NCBI RefSeq assembly: GCF_900107275.1
Contig: NZ_FNPI01000003.1
Location: forward strand, 62,001-126,000
Direction: 5' to 3'
DNA length: 64,000 nt
Source of the DNA: Evansella caseinilytica
Lineage (GTDB): Bacteria > Bacillota > Bacilli > Bacillales > Salisediminibacteriaceae
Under the pieces are notes generated by a model. That model had not been told where the DNA came from. It saw nothing but the letters and a program-made list of their open reading frames with translations, and did no database searches. Shown here in pieces: positions 26,350 through 36,547 of the stretch (position 1 is the first letter of the stretch; each line of letters opens with the position of its first letter). The position numbers and the translations under genes are program-made.

Positions 26350-28443
26350 TTATTTTTTTTCATCGGTTAACAGTACTTTTCTTGACAGGTTCACGCGACC
26401 CTGATTGTCAATCTCCGTTACTTTCACTAAAATTTCATCGCCGATTGTAACAACATCCTCCACTTTGTTTACCCGTTCTTTAGCAAGCTGAGAAATATGA
26501 ACAAGTCCGTCTTTTCCTTTGAAAAGTTCGACGAAGGCTCCGAATTTTTCGATCCGTTTGACTTTGCCTAAATACGTTTGTCCGACTTCCACTTCGCGGA
26601 CAATGTCCTCAATGATCTGTTTTGCTTTATCATTCATTTCCTTGTCTGCCGAAGCAATATAAACGGTACCGTCCTGCTCGATGTCGATCTTCACGCCGGT
26701 GTCCTCGATAATTTGATTGATCACCTTCCCGCTCGGACCGATAACGTCACGGATTTTGTCCGGATTGATTTTCATCGTTAAAATTTTAGGAGCATATTCG
26801 CTCAGTTCACTGCGGTACTTCGGAATCGCGGACAACATGCTTTCCAGAATCTTCATCCGGCCTTCTTTTGCCTGGGACAGTGCCTGTTCTAAAATTTCCC
26901 GGTTGATGCCGGCAATTTTGATATCCATCTGCAAGGCGGTCACTCCCTTGGAAGTACCGGCTACTTTAAAGTCCATATCTCCCAGGGCATCTTCCATCCC
27001 CTGGATATCGGTTAAAACTGATACATCATCGCCGTCTTTGACAAGACCCATGGCAATGCCGGCAACCGGCGCTTTTATCGGCACCCCGGCTGCCATCATG
27101 GCAAGGGTGCTGGCGCAAATACTTGCCTGCGATGTGGAGCCGTTGGATTCAAGTACTTCAGAGACAAGTCGAATCGTATAAGGAAATTCTTCTTCCGAAG
27201 GTACGACTTGTTCCAACGCCCGTTCTCCCAGTGCGCCGTGTCCGATTTCCCGGCGCCCCGGTCCGCGGATCGGTCCGGTTTCCCCGACGCTAAAGGACGG
27301 GAAATTATAATGGTGCATAAAGCGTTTCGATTCTTCGATCCCTAAGCCATCGAGGATCTGGACATCTCCCAGCGCCCCTAATGTACACACGCTCAAGGCT
27401 TGCGTTTGCCCGCGGGTAAACAAACCTGAGCCGTGGGTTCGCGGCAACATATCGATTTCCGAAGACAGCGGTCGGATTTCGTCCACTTTACGGCCGTCGG
27501 GACGAATTTTTTCCTTAGTAATCAGCTTGCGAACCGTATCTTTAAAGATCTTGTCCAACACTTCTTTCGCATCGGAAGACCTGTCTTCCTCTTCCGTGAT
27601 ATAGTTTTCCAGTATTCGATCCATCACTTCCTTGACAGCCTCTTCACGCGCATGCTTTTCGACGACCAGGGCAGCTTTTCTTAAATCATCGCCCACTTTT
27701 TCTCGAAGTTCTGCTTCCAATTGCTTATCTATCGTTATAAGCTGAACTTCCATTTTTTCCACACCGATTTTTGCGACAATGTCTTCTTGGAAAGCAATAA
27801 TTTTTTTGATCTCCTCATGACCGAACATAATCGCTTCCAGCATTGTTTCTTCAGGAACTTCCTGTGCTCCTGCCTCCACCATGTTGATGGCGTCCTTGGT
27901 TCCAGCAACGACGAGCTCAAGATCGCTTTGATCCATCTGCTCAGGAGTGGGATTAACGATAAATTCGTTGTCGATACGTCCGACCGTCACTCCGGCAATT
28001 GGACCGTCGAATGGAATATCTGAAATGGACAGTGCCAGCGAAGAACCGACCATCGCCGCCATCTCAGGCGAGCAATCTTTATCATTACTCATGACAATGC
28101 TGATGACTTGTACATCATTGCGGAAGCCGTCCGGAAAAAGCGGACGGATGGGACGGTCAATTAAACGGCTTGTTAACACCGCATGTTCACTTGGCCGACC
28201 TTCCCGTTTAATAAATCCGCCGGGAATTTTTCCGGCAGCGTATAAGCGTTCTTCATAGTTCACTGTTAACGGGAAGAACGGTAAATCTTTCGGCTCCTTT
28301 GATGCCGTTGCAGTAGACAATACTGCTGTATCACCGTATCGGACCAAAACGGCGCCGTTTGCCTGTTTCGCCAGCTGTCCGGCTTCCACAGTCAACGTGC
28401 GTCCTGCCCATTCCATAGAAAACGATTGCTTGTTTTGTTCCAT
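26350..28443 (-). CDS. pnp: Polyribonucleotide nucleotidyltransferase (PNPase)
   Basis: A 697-residue 3'-5' phosphorolytic exoribonuclease of mRNA turnover. It has two RNase PH domains (first from [16 protein letters not shown]; second from [20 protein letters not shown]), a KH domain ([17 protein letters not shown]) and a C-terminal S1 domain ([20 protein letters not shown]). The start at 28443 (MEQNKQ) is chosen by the family N-terminus with AGAGGAG upstream; an 8-codon upstream extension is possible but unlikely. It follows rpsO, as usual. Confidence 0.96.
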   Translation of the reverse strand: MEQNKQSFSMEWAGRTLTVEAGQLAKQANGAVLVRYGDTAVLSTATASKEPKDLPFFPLTVNYEERLYAAGKIPGGFIKREGRPSEHAVLTSRLIDRPIRPLFPDGFRNDVQVISIVMSNDKDCSPEMAAMVGSSLALSISDIPFDGPIAGVTVGRIDNEFIVNPTPEQMDQSDLELVVAGTKDAINMVEAGAQEVPEETMLEAIMFGHEEIKKIIAFQEDIVAKIGVEKMEVQLITIDKQLEAELREKVGDDLRKAALVVEKHAREEAVKEVMDRILENYITEEEDRSSDAKEVLDKIFKDTVRKLITKEKIRPDGRKVDEIRPLSSEIDMLPRTHGSGLFTRGQTQALSVCTLGALGDVQILDGLGIEESKRFMHHYNFPSFSVGETGPIRGPGRREIGHGALGERALEQVVPSEEEFPYTIRLVSEVLESNGSTSQASICASTLAMMAAGVPIKAPVAGIAMGLVKDGDDVSVLTDIQGMEDALGDMDFKVAGTSKGVTALQMDIKIAGINREILEQALSQAKEGRMKILESMLSAIPKYRSELSEYAPKILTMKINPDKIRDVIGPSGKVINQIIEDTGVKIDIEQDGTVYIASADKEMNDKAKQIIEDIVREVEVGQTYLGKVKRIEKFGAFVELFKGKDGLVHISQLAKERVNKVEDVVTIGDEILVKVTEIDNQGRVNLSRKVLLTDEKK

Positions 28444-28632
28444 CTTGCGAGTACTCCTCTCGTCCATTAAAATTTCACATTATTTTACTATTATTGTTAA
28501 CTGTTTTTTATGTACTTAATCTCTTTGCAACAGAAAAAACTCATTTCACTCTTGGAAATAGAGGAAAATATTTCTGAACAACCTCTAGCTAAAATTTATA
28601 ATAACAAATAATTGCTGATTATGGTATCCTCA

Positions 28633-28775
28633 ACTGTATGTTCCAAAAGAACTTTTTTACAAAAAGAGTCTATTCAAAAAGGCAACGGTTCCGCTCGATG
28701 CGCCGACTGGGAGAGAAGTACGCTCCCCCATGCTTCATGATGCGGCAGCACGCTCGATACAAATCACAACATTTT
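28633..28775. repeat. Degenerate family A repeat upstream of pnp
   Basis: A partial first hairpin (GTATGTTCCAAAAGAAC) is followed by GAGTCTATTCAAAAAGGCAA and GGTTCCGCTCGATGCGCCGA, the inverted family A end. The remainder (CTCCCCCATGCTTCATGATG) is diverged. The neighbouring AT-rich 28444-28632 has no clear promoter that I could fit for pnp. Confidence 0.5.
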
Positions 28776-28806
28776 TTGTGAATTATGGCAAAAGCGTAAA
28801 ACGAAC

Positions 28807-28832
28807 AAAAAGCGGGAATGATCCCGCTTTTT
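28807..28832 (-). terminator. Terminator of rpsO
   Basis: AAAAAGCGGGA and TCCCGCTTTTT form a perfect 11-bp stem with a 4-base loop, directly after the rpsO stop. It is symmetrical and should terminate on the minus strand. Confidence 0.9.
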
Positions 28833-28834
28833 GT

Positions 28835-29113
28835 TTATCGACGAAGACCGAGTCTGTCGATTAACTGACGGTAACGAGTAACATCTTTGTTGCGAATATA
28901 CGTAAGAAGGTTACGGCGTTGACCGACCATTTTTAAAAGACCACGGCGTGAATGGTGATCTTTCTTGTGAGTACGTAAGTGTTCGTTAAGCAAATTAATT
29001 TGCTCCGTCAGGATAGCTACTTGAACTTCTGGAGAACCAGTATCATTATCATGAGTTTTAAACTCTTCAATAATTTGGTTTTTACGTTCTTGTGTTAATG
29101 CCATCCAATCCAC
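28835..29113 (-). CDS. rpsO: Small-subunit ribosomal protein uS15
   Basis: A 92-residue ribosomal protein, slightly longer than the usual 89 because of the N-terminal MDWMALT; initiation at the second Met ([15 protein letters not shown], 29104) would give the canonical 89 residues, and AGGAGGTGG lies close upstream of the first ATG. The central [21 protein letters not shown] binds 16S rRNA. It has its own promoter at 29192-29220 and terminator, so it is a monocistronic unit ahead of pnp. Confidence 0.96.
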   Translation of the reverse strand: MDWMALTQERKNQIIEEFKTHDNDTGSPEVQVAILTEQINLLNEHLRTHKKDHHSRRGLLKMVGQRRNLLTYIRNKDVTRYRQLIDRLGLRR

Positions 29114-29185
29114 CTCCTTTATTTAAAATCCCCATGCGCCGAGCGGACGTTGGTGAAGCGCACCGCCAAGCAATGGTTAAGAACA
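29114..29185 (-). promoter_or_regulatory. rpsO leader, possible S15 autoregulatory RNA
   Basis: The leader is about 70 bases. It can form TTGG-CG-GTG/CAC-CAA and a GC-rich second hairpin near the ribosome binding site. S15 binds its own mRNA leader in several bacteria; I infer but cannot prove that here. Confidence 0.35.
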
Positions 29186-29191
29186 ACTATA

Positions 29192-29220
29192 AGCATACTA
29201 GTATTTGCAACAATTATCAA
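29192..29220 (-). promoter_or_regulatory. Predicted sigma-A promoter of rpsO
   Basis: On the minus strand TTGATA (29215-29220) and TATGCT (29192-29197) are 17 bases apart. The -35 element overlaps the ribF stop codon. Confidence 0.7.
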
Positions 29221-30182
29221 GTTTTATTGCAAAAAGATGTGACATTTTCTTGCTGAGAAAAAAACACAGCTGCTGTTTTGACATCATCGTTCAACTGATC
29301 AATGAGCTGCTGCACCGAAGCGAACTTTTTCTCATCGCGAATTTTTTCCAGCCATTGAATCGTTACTTCCTTGCCGTAAATGATATCTTCAAAGTCAAAG
29401 ATATGCACTTCCACCGTCTGCTCTTTCTTCCGGTCATGGAACGTCGGCTTGTAACCGACGTTGCAGATCCCCCGGTGCCAGTGATTGTTAACAAAAATAC
29501 GTACTATAAATACTCCGGGATCAGGAACGATGATCCGCTCGTCCGGCTGAACGTTCGCCGTGGGAAAGCCGATTGTCCTACCTCTTTTTTCTCCTTCGAC
29601 GACCATCCCGGACGTTTCATAACACCAGCCTAAATAGTCATTGACCTTTTGGATATTTCCCTGCTTCAAAGCCGCCCTGATATTTGTCGAACTGATTTTT
29701 TCTCCTTCATGATGCACTTTTTCCACAACGGAGGATGTCAGTGCGTTCCGGGAGTGAAACGGCAATGTTTCCATCGTTCCCTTGCCTAACCGGCCGTAAG
29801 TATAATCGAAACCGGCCACAACATGCCTGACATTCAAGCCAATCAAATATTGATCGACAAACTGCTGGGGCGTCAGCTCTGAAAATAGCTCATCAAATTG
29901 AATCACGATCAAATAATCTACACCAAGCTGAGCTATCAGTTCTTCCTTTTTTATCCATGAAGTTAAATACTTCACCCTTTCACCTTTACGCAACACTTCT
30001 TTCGGATGTGGAAAAAAAGTCATCACACCGCTTTTCAATCGTGCTGATTCGGCGGCGTGCTTCGCTGTTAAAATAACTTCTTTATGTCCTTTATGGACGC
30101 CGTCAAAAAATCCTAAGGCGAGGGCGGAAGGTGGAATGTCATCAAAATGCTGGTGAGGATGTTTGATTTTTATTGTTTTCAC
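29217..30182 (-). CDS. ribF: Bifunctional riboflavin kinase/FAD synthetase
   Basis: Converts riboflavin to FMN and FMN to FAD (RibC in B. subtilis). A 321-residue protein. The N-terminal adenylyltransferase has LGFFDGVHKGHKEVI; the C-terminal flavokinase has GRTIGFPTANV. I start at the GTG at 30182 (KTIKIKHPHQ after the initiator), behind GAGGTGG and matching the family N-terminus; another GTG lies three codons upstream. It is the last gene of the rimP-nusA-infB operon, 48 bases after truB. Confidence 0.94.
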   Translation of the reverse strand: MKTIKIKHPHQHFDDIPPSALALGFFDGVHKGHKEVILTAKHAAESARLKSGVMTFFPHPKEVLRKGERVKYLTSWIKKEELIAQLGVDYLIVIQFDELFSELTPQQFVDQYLIGLNVRHVVAGFDYTYGRLGKGTMETLPFHSRNALTSSVVEKVHHEGEKISSTNIRAALKQGNIQKVNDYLGWCYETSGMVVEGEKRGRTIGFPTANVQPDERIIVPDPGVFIVRIFVNNHWHRGICNVGYKPTFHDRKKEQTVEVHIFDFEDIIYGKEVTIQWLEKIRDEKKFASVQQLIDQLNDDVKTAAVFFSQQENVTSFCNKT

Positions 30183-30230
30183 CGTTACCACCTCACATAT
30201 ATACAGAAATAGAGTTGTTCCGCTTTCGCA

Positions 30231-31160
30231 TTACGAGCCGACTGTATGGAGCATTTTTGCAGGCTTCATCATGCCTTCCCGTCTTGGGTGGGATTCGTAC
30301 AATGCTAAACATACTCCATGTTGATTATACAGAGCGATCAACGATTCGTCCATGTTGATTTCTGAAGCTGGAATAATTGCGCCGTTCACGATTTTTGTTT
30401 CCAACTGCGCATCAACCACTTTTTTCGGATAGGCTGACAGGACGCTTTCAATGGACAGCAGCGGCTGGTGAAGCTCGTCCTGTTCTTCCCATTGATGCAG
30501 TTGCTCGAAAGTAACGGCGTTATCCGCTGTAAACATCCCTGATCTTGTCCTTGTTAAGTCGGACATATGAGCAGGAAAGCCAAGCATTTCGCCAATCGTA
30601 ACCGACAACGTTCTGATGTACGTACCTTTGCTGCAGGATACACGAAAACGAAAGCGAACGTATCCAGCTTCTGTTTTTGTGATATCAGACGTCAAGGCAA
30701 TATCATAAATAGTCACCAGCCTCTGGGGGCGCTCCACTTCCAATCCTTTCCTGGCGTATTCATACAGTCGCTTTCCTTGTACTTTCACAGCAGAAAACAT
30801 CGGCGGCACCTGAACGATGTCCCCCTTTAAATTATCCAATATTCCGTTGATCTCGGCTTCGCTGACAGGACGGTCAACCGGCTTTTGCTCCACGATCTCT
30901 CCTGATTGATCTTCCGTCGTCGTGGAGTAGCCGATAGTAACTTCCCCTTCATATGTCTTCCGGTCAGCGGTTAAATACTCCACCAGTTTGGTAGCCCGGC
31001 CTAAGCAGACAGGCAAAACCCCGTCAACGTCAGGATCCAATGTTCCTGTATGACCGACTTTTTTTGTTTTATACAATTTTTTTATTTCCCTAACTGCCGC
31101 AAAAGAGGTCATTCCCCTCGGCTTCCACAGGGCTAGCACCCCGTTTGCTTCGTTGTCCAT
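30231..31160 (-). CDS. truB: tRNA pseudouridine(55) synthase
   Basis: Makes pseudouridine 55 in the T loop of tRNAs. A 309-residue protein with catalytic Asp in GHTGTLDPDVDGVLP and SCSKGTYIRTL further on; a C-terminal PUA-like region follows. The start is the ATG at 31160 (MDNEANG), with GAGGTG upstream; a GTG three codons earlier is possible. It lies between rbfA and ribF. Confidence 0.95.
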   Translation of the reverse strand: MDNEANGVLALWKPRGMTSFAAVREIKKLYKTKKVGHTGTLDPDVDGVLPVCLGRATKLVEYLTADRKTYEGEVTIGYSTTTEDQSGEIVEQKPVDRPVSEAEINGILDNLKGDIVQVPPMFSAVKVQGKRLYEYARKGLEVERPQRLVTIYDIALTSDITKTEAGYVRFRFRVSCSKGTYIRTLSVTIGEMLGFPAHMSDLTRTRSGMFTADNAVTFEQLHQWEEQDELHQPLLSIESVLSAYPKKVVDAQLETKIVNGAIIPASEINMDESLIALYNQHGVCLALYESHPRREGMMKPAKMLHTVGS

Positions 31161-31201
31161 CCTCGTCACCTCGTTAAAATATACCGATGTATGTACCTAA
31201 G

Positions 31202-31238
31202 AAAAAGGGATAGACCGATTACGTCCTCCCCTTTTTTT
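31202..31238 (-). terminator. Weak hairpin between rbfA and truB
   Basis: On the minus strand AAAGGG-GAC pairs with GTC-CCCTTT across mismatches, followed by TTC. It may partially terminate between rbfA and truB. Confidence 0.4.
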
Positions 31239-31241
31239 CTC

Positions 31242-31589
31242 TCAGTTATTGTCATTCAGTTTGCGAAGCAGCTCTTCAATTCGATTTCCCCGTTCAATGC
31301 TTTCATCAAATTTGAAAGTTAGCTCAGGAGTTTTGCGAAGCTGGATGCGCTGGCCGATTTCCGAGCGGATAAACCCGGTAGCCTTTGCCAGTCCCTGCAG
31401 GGTTTTGGCCCGCTGATCCTCATCGCCGAATACGGTAATATACGCTGTCGCTTGCTGTAAATCGCCCGTCACTTCCACGGCGGTCACAGTGACAAATCCG
31501 ATGCGCGGATCCTTTAATTCCCTTTGAATGATTTCCGTCAACTCTTTCTTGATTTGTTCACCTACGCGATTGGCACGAACGTTGCTCAC
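31242..31589 (-). CDS. rbfA: 30S ribosome-binding factor A
   Basis: Needed for late 16S rRNA maturation in the small subunit. A 115-residue KH-like protein ([40 protein letters not shown]). I start at the GTG at 31587-31589, behind AGGGGTGTG, which gives the usual family length. An ATG-initiated extension to 31781 overlaps ylxP and has no family support. It follows ylxP by 16 bases. Confidence 0.93.
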   Translation of the reverse strand: MSNVRANRVGEQIKKELTEIIQRELKDPRIGFVTVTAVEVTGDLQQATAYITVFGDEDQRAKTLQGLAKATGFIRSEIGQRIQLRKTPELTFKFDESIERGNRIEELLRKLNDNN

Positions 31590-31605
31590 AGTTAACACAC
31601 CCCTA

Positions 31606-31890
31606 TCATAATAGCCATTCCCAGGATACATTGCTAATTTCAAGATTTTCATGATTGTCGATGATTGCCAAAGCACGCTGCAATTCTTTCTCCGTCTGAA
31701 TACGTATTGATCCGACGGCAACAATCGTCCATTCTGCACGTTGCCATACGTTTTGGTGATTTGATTCGGTAATTGATACATTATATCGCTGCCGAATGCG
31801 TGTTATCACACTTTTTAAAGTGGACCGTTTTTCTTTTAGCGAGCGGGCTTCATACAGAATGGCTTCCACCGTCATCATTCCGATGATCAA
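31606..31890 (-). CDS. ylxP: YlxP family protein (DUF503)
   Basis: A 94-residue DUF503 protein ([20 protein letters not shown]) of unknown function, regularly found between infB and rbfA. The start overlaps the infB stop by 4 bases, so it is translationally coupled. It is probably connected with ribosome maturation or RNA by context only. Confidence 0.9.
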   Translation of the reverse strand: MIIGMMTVEAILYEARSLKEKRSTLKSVITRIRQRYNVSITESNHQNVWQRAEWTIVAVGSIRIQTEKELQRALAIIDNHENLEISNVSWEWLL

Positions 31891-34043
31891 CGCTTAATTT
31901 CCTCCATGATATAAGCTTCAATAATATCGCCTTCTTTGACATCATTGAAGTTTTCCAGCGTGATACCACACTCGTAGTTTTGCGCCACTTCTTTGACATC
32001 GTCCTTGAAGCGTTTCAGCGCATTGATTTCACCTTCAAAAATCACGACGCCGTCGCGAATTAAACGAACTGTGGAACCGCGCGTAATTTTCCCTTCGGTG
32101 ACATAGGAACCGGCAATCGTTCCAATCTTGGATACTTTAAATATTTGCCGCACTTCGGCTTGGCCGATGACTTTTTCACGGAACTCAGGATCAAGCATGC
32201 CTTTCATTGCCGCTTCCACTTCTTCAATAGCGTTGTAAATGACCCGGTGCAGGCGGATATCCACTTTTTCTGATTCCGCCGTCCGCTTTGCATTGACATC
32301 CGGACGGACGTTGAAGCCGATCACGATCGCATTGGACGCACTTGCCAAAATAATATCTGATTCGGCAATGGCACCGACACCTGTATGAATTATATTGATT
32401 TTAACGCCTTCCACTTCGATTTTTTCAAGCGAGCCGCGCATTGCTTCAACGGAGCCTTGCACATCCGCCTTGATAATGACGTTGATTTCTTTAATATTGC
32501 CTTGTTGAATTTGTTGGAAAAGATCGTCCAGACTCACCTTCGAGGTCTCACGGCGTTCCGCTTCCCGCTGTTTAGTCGCGCGAGCTTCACCAATTTGACG
32601 GGCTTTTTTCTCATCTTCAAAAACAAGGAACTGGTCGCCTGCCTGTGGTACGGCATTCAAGCCGGTGATTTCCACAGGAGTGGACGGTGCTGCTGTTTTC
32701 ACGCGCCGGCCGCGGTCGTTCACCATTGCCCGGACACGTCCAAACGTATTTCCAACAACAATGGTATCGCCGACTTTTAATGTACCGCCTTGCACTAAAA
32801 GCGTGGCAACCGGCCCACGTCCGCGATCCAGTTCCGCTTCAATAACCGTTCCTTGCGCCGGTTTATCATAGTTGGCTTTATATTCCTCCACTTCGGCGAC
32901 GAGCAAAATCATCTCTAGCAATTCATCAATACCCGTTCCGTTGATGGCCGACACATTGACAAAAATCGTATCTCCGCCCCATGCTTCAGAAACGAGTCCC
33001 TGTTCCGTCAGCTCCTGCATCACGCGATCCGGATTTGCCGCTTCTTTGTCGATTTTATTGACGGCAACAATGATCGGTACCTTCGCTGCTTTCGCATGAT
33101 TGATCGCTTCCAGCGTCTGCGGCATGACCCCGTCATCAGCAGCAACGACCAAAATCGTGATATCCGTTACTTGCGCACCGCGGGCGCGCATTGTAGTAAA
33201 GGCCGCATGTCCCGGGGTATCCAAAAACGTGATCTTCTTCCCGTTTTCTTCCACTTGATATGCGCCGATATGCTGAGTGATTCCACCCGCCTCTCCTGCG
33301 GTGACTTTCGTATGGCGGATGCTGTCCAAAAGTGTTGTTTTTCCATGATCGACATGCCCCATGATTGTAACAACCGGCGGCCGTTCCTTTAAGCTGGCCG
33401 GATCGTCTTTTTGCTCAAAATTCTCGAATTCCGTTTCATCGATGATGATTTCTTCTTCCGCTTCGATGCCGAATTCCGCTGCGAGCAATTCGATGGCGTC
33501 TTTATCGATCTCCTGATTGATCGTTGCCATAATGCCGATCCCCATTAATTTTTTGATGATTTCCGATGGCTCTTTACCGATTTTTTCTGCTAAATTTCCT
33601 ACTGTGATCGGCAATGTATACGTTATTTTACTTGGCAATTCCTTTGCCGGTGCCTTCTTTTGTTCTTGCTGGTGATGTGCCGGACGCTGTCCGCGTTTCT
33701 TTTTGCCGCTATGATTTCGCTTGTTTTGATTAGCCTGATTGTTTTTCTGCTGCTGCCCGCTCCCACGGTTGGCCGGCCCCGGTTTAGCCGGTTTTTTATT
33801 TTTTGCTCCCGGTGCGCTAGAAGCGTTAGGACTGCTTGTTTTCTTGCCTGCTCCCGCTTTGTTTTCGCCCTTCGGCTGACTTGATTTTCCTGATTGCTTT
33901 GCTTCTAATTTCTCAATGACTTCTCCCGTAATAACACTCATATGATTGGAAACCTCTATCCCCATTTCTTCCAGCTGTTTGATAATGATTTTGCTGGAGA
34001 CGTTTTTTTCTTTGGCGTATTCGTATATGCGCATTTTTTTCAT
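31887..34043 (-). CDS. infB: Translation initiation factor IF-2
   Basis: A 718-residue GTPase that places initiator tRNA on the 30S subunit. It has an N-terminal IF2-N domain ([20 protein letters not shown]), a basic Lys/Gln/Asn-rich linker (about 50-135), a second IF2-N domain, the G domain ([25 protein letters not shown]) and domains II-IV. I start at 34043, 7 bases after GGGAGGT; the family N-terminus supports this over an upstream in-frame GTG/ATG. It follows ylxQ by 63 bases. Confidence 0.97.
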   Translation of the reverse strand: MKKMRIYEYAKEKNVSSKIIIKQLEEMGIEVSNHMSVITGEVIEKLEAKQSGKSSQPKGENKAGAGKKTSSPNASSAPGAKNKKPAKPGPANRGSGQQQKNNQANQNKRNHSGKKKRGQRPAHHQQEQKKAPAKELPSKITYTLPITVGNLAEKIGKEPSEIIKKLMGIGIMATINQEIDKDAIELLAAEFGIEAEEEIIIDETEFENFEQKDDPASLKERPPVVTIMGHVDHGKTTLLDSIRHTKVTAGEAGGITQHIGAYQVEENGKKITFLDTPGHAAFTTMRARGAQVTDITILVVAADDGVMPQTLEAINHAKAAKVPIIVAVNKIDKEAANPDRVMQELTEQGLVSEAWGGDTIFVNVSAINGTGIDELLEMILLVAEVEEYKANYDKPAQGTVIEAELDRGRGPVATLLVQGGTLKVGDTIVVGNTFGRVRAMVNDRGRRVKTAAPSTPVEITGLNAVPQAGDQFLVFEDEKKARQIGEARATKQREAERRETSKVSLDDLFQQIQQGNIKEINVIIKADVQGSVEAMRGSLEKIEVEGVKINIIHTGVGAIAESDIILASASNAIVIGFNVRPDVNAKRTAESEKVDIRLHRVIYNAIEEVEAAMKGMLDPEFREKVIGQAEVRQIFKVSKIGTIAGSYVTEGKITRGSTVRLIRDGVVIFEGEINALKRFKDDVKEVAQNYECGITLENFNDVKEGDIIEAYIMEEIKR

Positions 34044-34106
34044 CTGCTTACCTCCCACCTTCGCGTTGTTCCATCAAGCTCCTCTTCAAGACAGAACATA
34101 ACAAAG

Positions 34107-34409
34107 TTATTCAATTAATGATCGCATCATTTTGGCGAACCCGGCATCTCCCACGCCGATGACGACGCGTTCTTCCTTGCCGACGGCCCGTCCAATGGAA
34201 CTGCGATCCCCCTTTACAGCACAAGGAATGTTATAGTAATCGCATTTATTCAAGATCTTCTTTTTCGTATTTTCAGAAGCATCTTCCGAAACGAGGACAA
34301 AAAATACTTTTTTCTTCTGAATCGCTTTCGTGACTAGCTCTTCTCCTGAAATCAGCTTGCCTGCCCGCTGAATGAGCCCCAATGTGTTCAACCATTGATT
34401 GCCTGTCAT
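34107..34409 (-). CDS. ylxQ: L7Ae-family RNA-binding protein YlxQ
   Basis: A 100-residue L7Ae/L30e-fold protein (WLNTLGLIQRAGKLISGEEL, FFVLVSEDASENTKKKI), expected to bind kink-turn RNA. It starts 1 base after the rnpM stop. The operon context fits a translation or RNA role. Confidence 0.92.
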   Translation of the reverse strand: MTGNQWLNTLGLIQRAGKLISGEELVTKAIQKKKVFFVLVSEDASENTKKKILNKCDYYNIPCAVKGDRSSIGRAVGKEERVVIGVGDAGFAKMMRSLIE

Positions 34410-34410
34410 G

Positions 34411-34677
34411 TCATTCCTTCACTTCTTGCAGCAATTGATCGTATAGTTCCCCTGGAACATCCACTTTTAAATGACGTGAAAGAGCATTTTTCTTTTTCGC
34501 CTCGGCAATCACTGCTTTATTTGCAGAGATGTATGCTCCCCGGCCTGATTTTTTTGACGTATGATCGATCAGTACCTCGCCTTCAGGTGTACGGACAATA
34601 CGTATCAATTCTTTTTTGGGTTTCATTTCGTTTGTAATCACGCATTTCCGAAGTGGTGTTTTCTTCATTCCTGCCAC
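34411..34677 (-). CDS. rnpM: RNase P modulator RnpM (YlxR)
   Basis: An 88-residue YlxR-fold RNA-binding protein with the conserved PLRKCVITNEMKPKKELIRI and SGRGAYISANKAVI. In B. subtilis YlxR binds the RNase P RNA and modulates its activity. It starts with a GTG at 34677 behind AAAGGAG, 14 bases after nusA. Confidence 0.92.
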   Translation of the reverse strand: MAGMKKTPLRKCVITNEMKPKKELIRIVRTPEGEVLIDHTSKKSGRGAYISANKAVIAEAKKKNALSRHLKVDVPGELYDQLLQEVKE

Positions 34678-34691
34678 TGTTAACCACTCCT

Positions 34692-35837
34692 TTACGATTG
34701 ACGATCGTCTTCAAAAAATGATGCAAAATCGGCCGTTTCTTCGTAAGCATTGTCATCGACGGCTTCGTCTGCCGGGACGCCATCCGGATTGTAAATCCCC
34801 ATGTTTTCTGCATCTGTTTGGCTCTTAATATCGATTTTCCAGCCGGTCAGCTTTGCAGCCAGACGTGCATTTTGACCGCGTTTGCCGATGGCCAGCGACA
34901 GCTGATAATCAGGCACAACCACCTGCGTCATTTTTTCTTCCTCATTGACAGTCACTTGCAAAACTTTGGAAGGACTGAGGGCATTTGCGACGTAAGCCTT
35001 CGGATCCTCGGACCAACGAACGATATCGATTTTTTCACCTTTCAGCTCGTTGACAATCGTTTGTACCCGCTGACCTTTCGGACCGACGCAGGAACCGACC
35101 GGATCAACTTCCGGGTCTTCTGCATAAACCGCGATCTTCGACCTGTCGCCGGCTTCTCTGGAAACGGACTTAATTTCCACCGTTCCATCGTAAATTTCAG
35201 GCACTTCCAGTTCAAACAACCGCTTTAACAGCCCTGGATGTGTCCGGGAAATCATAATTTGCGGGCCTTTCGTCGTTTTTTCCACCTTTGTTATATATGC
35301 TTTGATGCGGTCATTGTGACGGTATACTTCGTTGGGCATCTGCTCGCCGATCGGCATCAATGCTTCTACACGCCCCAGATCCACGTAAATAAAGCGGTGG
35401 TCCTGGCGCTGCACGATTCCTGTGATGATATCCTCTTCCCGGTCGATAAAGTCCGAGTAAATGATTCCCCGCTCCGCCTCACGGACGCGTTGAGTAACAA
35501 CCTGCTTTGCGGTCTGGGCGGCAATGCGTCCGAAATCCCGCGGCGTCACTTCAATTTCAACAATATCATCCACATCGTATTGAGGATTGATTGCTTTCGC
35601 TGCTTCCAAGGAAATTTCCAGCCGTGCGTCAAACACTTCTTCAACAACTTCCTTTCTGGCAAACACACGAATTCTTCCTGTTTCACGGTCAATATCAACC
35701 CTGACGTTTTGAGCAGAATTAAAGTTGCGCTTGTAACCTGTAATTAACGCTTGCTCAATCGCTTCCAGGATTACTTCTTTGTCGATACCTTTCTCTTTTT
35801 CAATGCTTGTCAGTGCATCCATGAATTCACTGTTCAT
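34692..35837 (-). CDS. nusA: Transcription termination/antitermination factor NusA
   Basis: A 381-residue RNA polymerase-binding factor affecting pausing, termination and antitermination. It has an N-terminal domain (MNSEFMDALTSIEKEKGI), an S1 domain (IITGIVQRQDHRFIYVDLGR), then KH domains (GSCVGPKGQRVQTIVNELKG; LAIGKRGQNARLAAKLTGWK). It lacks the C-terminal repeats of proteobacterial NusA, as is normal for Firmicutes. The leader hairpin upstream of rimP is a candidate for NusA feedback. Confidence 0.97.
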   Translation of the reverse strand: MNSEFMDALTSIEKEKGIDKEVILEAIEQALITGYKRNFNSAQNVRVDIDRETGRIRVFARKEVVEEVFDARLEISLEAAKAINPQYDVDDIVEIEVTPRDFGRIAAQTAKQVVTQRVREAERGIIYSDFIDREEDIITGIVQRQDHRFIYVDLGRVEALMPIGEQMPNEVYRHNDRIKAYITKVEKTTKGPQIMISRTHPGLLKRLFELEVPEIYDGTVEIKSVSREAGDRSKIAVYAEDPEVDPVGSCVGPKGQRVQTIVNELKGEKIDIVRWSEDPKAYVANALSPSKVLQVTVNEEEKMTQVVVPDYQLSLAIGKRGQNARLAAKLTGWKIDIKSQTDAENMGIYNPDGVPADEAVDDNAYEETADFASFFEDDRQS

Positions 35838-35861
35838 GAATTTCGTTTCCCCCTTTCAATT

Positions 35862-36332
35862 TTAAAACGTCACAGCGAGCCTTGCTTTTGCTATTTTATC
35901 CATTGGTACTTTCAACTGTTTTTTTCGGGTTTTTATGCTGATTTCGATCGTTAATGCTTCTCCGTCATAATCCAGCAGCTTTCCTTCCATTATCTTTTCT
36001 CCGTCAATAGGTGCATATGTAGTCAGATGGACGTGCTTGCCGACAGCGCGGGCATAGTCCGTTTCCTTTTTCAGCGGCCGTTCTGCTCCCGGAGAGGAAA
36101 CTTCCAAGTAATAAGCCTGTTCAATCGGATCTTCCTTGTCCAACACATCGCTTAATCGTTCGCTGACAACAGTGCAATCGTCAAGGTCGACACCATTTTC
36201 ACTATCTATAAAAACACGGAGAAACCAGCTTTTACCTTCTTTCTTAAATTCAACATCCACCAATTCCAAAGCTAATTCGTTTAAAATAGGAGAAACAAGG
36301 TCTTCCACGATTTCTCGAACATTTCCAGCCAA
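35862..36332 (-). CDS. rimP: Ribosome maturation factor RimP
   Basis: A 156-residue factor for 30S assembly (VDVEFKKEGKSWFLRVFIDS, LEVSSPGAERPLKKETDY). It starts with TTG at 36330-36332 behind AAGAGGAGGG. That ribosome binding site sits in AGTGTAGGTTCAAGAGGAGG, which resembles a family B terminus. It is the first gene of the nusA-infB operon, 24 bases before nusA. Confidence 0.94.
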   Translation of the reverse strand: MAGNVREIVEDLVSPILNELALELVDVEFKKEGKSWFLRVFIDSENGVDLDDCTVVSERLSDVLDKEDPIEQAYYLEVSSPGAERPLKKETDYARAVGKHVHLTTYAPIDGEKIMEGKLLDYDGEALTIEISIKTRKKQLKVPMDKIAKARLAVTF

Positions 36333-36416
36333 GATATTCCCTCCTCTTGAACCTACACTTCCATGTTATTTTTTCCAACAATAAGCAAGCTTACTACTAC
36401 CGAAGGATTTGATCGC

Positions 36417-36448
36417 AAAAGAAAGAGTGGGCTTCACCCACTCTTTCT
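36417..36448 (-). terminator. Leader hairpin of the rimP-nusA operon (attenuator candidate)
   Basis: On the minus strand AGAAAGAGTGGG pairs perfectly with CCCACTCTTTCT around a 5-base loop, followed by TTTGCG. It lies about 23 bases after the predicted start site of the operon promoter (36478-36506), inside the leader and before rimP. It can therefore act only on leader transcripts and on read-through from polC. Confidence 0.7.
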
Positions 36449-36477
36449 GACGCTGCTATGATTAGTATTTCCATTTC

Positions 36478-36506
36478 ACTATAACATAAACTGTATTCTC
36501 GTGCAA
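36478..36506 (-). promoter_or_regulatory. Predicted sigma-A promoter of the rimP-nusA-infB operon
   Basis: On the minus strand TTGCAC (36501-36506) and TATAGT (36478-36483) are 17 bases apart, with an extended -10 (TGTTATAGT). The leader is about 140 bases. Confidence 0.75.
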
Positions 36507-36547
36507 ATAGGAAAAGGGAAAAAAACGCCATTTTCTTTTTGTTGCAA

